This document shows, piece after piece, positions 63,807 through 64,000 of a DNA stretch of 64,000 bases. Position 1 is the stretch's first letter. The number at the start of each line of letters is the position of its first letter. The translations under genes and the position numbers were made by a program. The notes under the pieces were generated by a model, which saw nothing but the letters and a program-made list of their open reading frames with translations, had not been told where the DNA came from and ran no database searches. Source of the DNA: Parabacteroides faecis (GTDB lineage: Bacteria; Bacteroidota; Bacteroidia; Bacteroidales; Tannerellaceae); NCBI RefSeq assembly GCF_014647375.1, contig NZ_BMPB01000013.1:186001-250000 (forward strand). Reading direction: 5' to 3'.

Positions 63807-64000
63807 ATGTATAATCCTTTTTCACTTGAAGGCAGGACTATTCTTGTTACAGGCGCTTCCTCTGGCATAGGAAGAGGTATTAGTATTGATTGCGCTAAAA
63901 TGGGTGCCACTGTACATCTGGTGGCAAGAAATGAGGAAAGGTTAAATGAAACTTTATCCCAAATGGAGGGAGAAGGTCATATTATTCACAAGGTAGATCT
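63807..64000 (+). CDS. SDR oxidoreductase, FabG-like (cut by window end)
   Basis: Only the first 64 codons are in the window. The start ATG is 1 bp after the KASIII stop. The Rossmann motif ILVTGASSGIGRGISID and VHLVARNEERLNETL are typical of classical SDRs. From its place it is probably the 3-oxoacyl-ACP reductase that turns the KASIII product into a 3-hydroxyacyl-ACP; the catalytic Tyr-Lys region lies outside the window, so another SDR activity is possible. Confidence 0.85.
   Translation, partial: MYNPFSLEGRTILVTGASSGIGRGISIDCAKMGATVHLVARNEERLNETLSQMEGEGHIIHKVD

Overview
The window looks like a chromosome segment from a gut Bacteroidota, most likely Parabacteroides or a close relative. The evidence is a SusC/SusD pair with a hybrid two-component regulator, an Fkp-type fucose salvage enzyme very close to the Bacteroides one, DUF4494 and PCMD-type proteins, many Cys-Ser-Asp lipoproteins, and promoters of the Bacteroides type (-7 box TAnnTTTG). 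Shine-Dalgarno sequences are not used to choose starts. The genus is an inference; no rRNA gene is present to settle it.

Layout. 1-1347: 3' end of sbcC. 1491-3123: an IS1182-type transposase split by a one-base frameshift. 3250-7745: two surface lipoproteins on the minus strand flanking an AT-rich secreted protein with a type IX secretion tail. 8214-21047: a minus-strand cluster with a HTCS sensor, SusC, SusD, and a large secreted protein joining a beta-propeller, two CxxCH haem-type motifs and a formylglycine-generating-enzyme-like domain; no glycosidase is present. 21231-27594: metabolic genes, namely a CoA-disulfide-reductase/rhodanese/TusA/DsrE fusion with its MarR regulator, a cupin, a DHOD-like flavoprotein, YggS, DUF4494 and ndk. 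28213-28815: a serine site-specific recombinase.

29095-64000: surface polysaccharide synthesis. After fkp (+) come two long operons transcribed away from each other from a common 876-bp region (47472-48347). The minus operon (47471 down to 31953) encodes a WecA-type initiating transferase, the UDP-ManNAcA enzymes WecC and WecB, a flippase, a polymerase, glycosyltransferases, a GH99-like protein, a heparinase-like protein, and the Wza and Wzz export proteins. The plus operon (48348 past the window end) encodes a membrane 4,6-dehydratase, the UDP-GlcA/UDP-xylose enzymes, its own flippase, polymerase and glycosyltransferases, a CapE-like dehydratase with a reductase partner, a PglC-like initiating transferase, a PglD-like acetyltransferase, and a small fatty-acid module (FabD-like, ACP, KASIII, SDR). 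So there appear to be two Wzx/Wzy pathways back to back, with export genes seen in only one.

The most interesting signal is in the shared region. A clear Bacteroides promoter (48069-48100) lies between two 32-bp dyad sites with the same CGATCG core, centred exactly 150 bp apart. A related third site lies upstream of the serine recombinase and fkp. This fits either an invertible promoter that could serve one operon or the other, or a pair of operators for one regulator. In the orientation given, the promoter faces the plus operon, and I find no good promoter for the minus operon.
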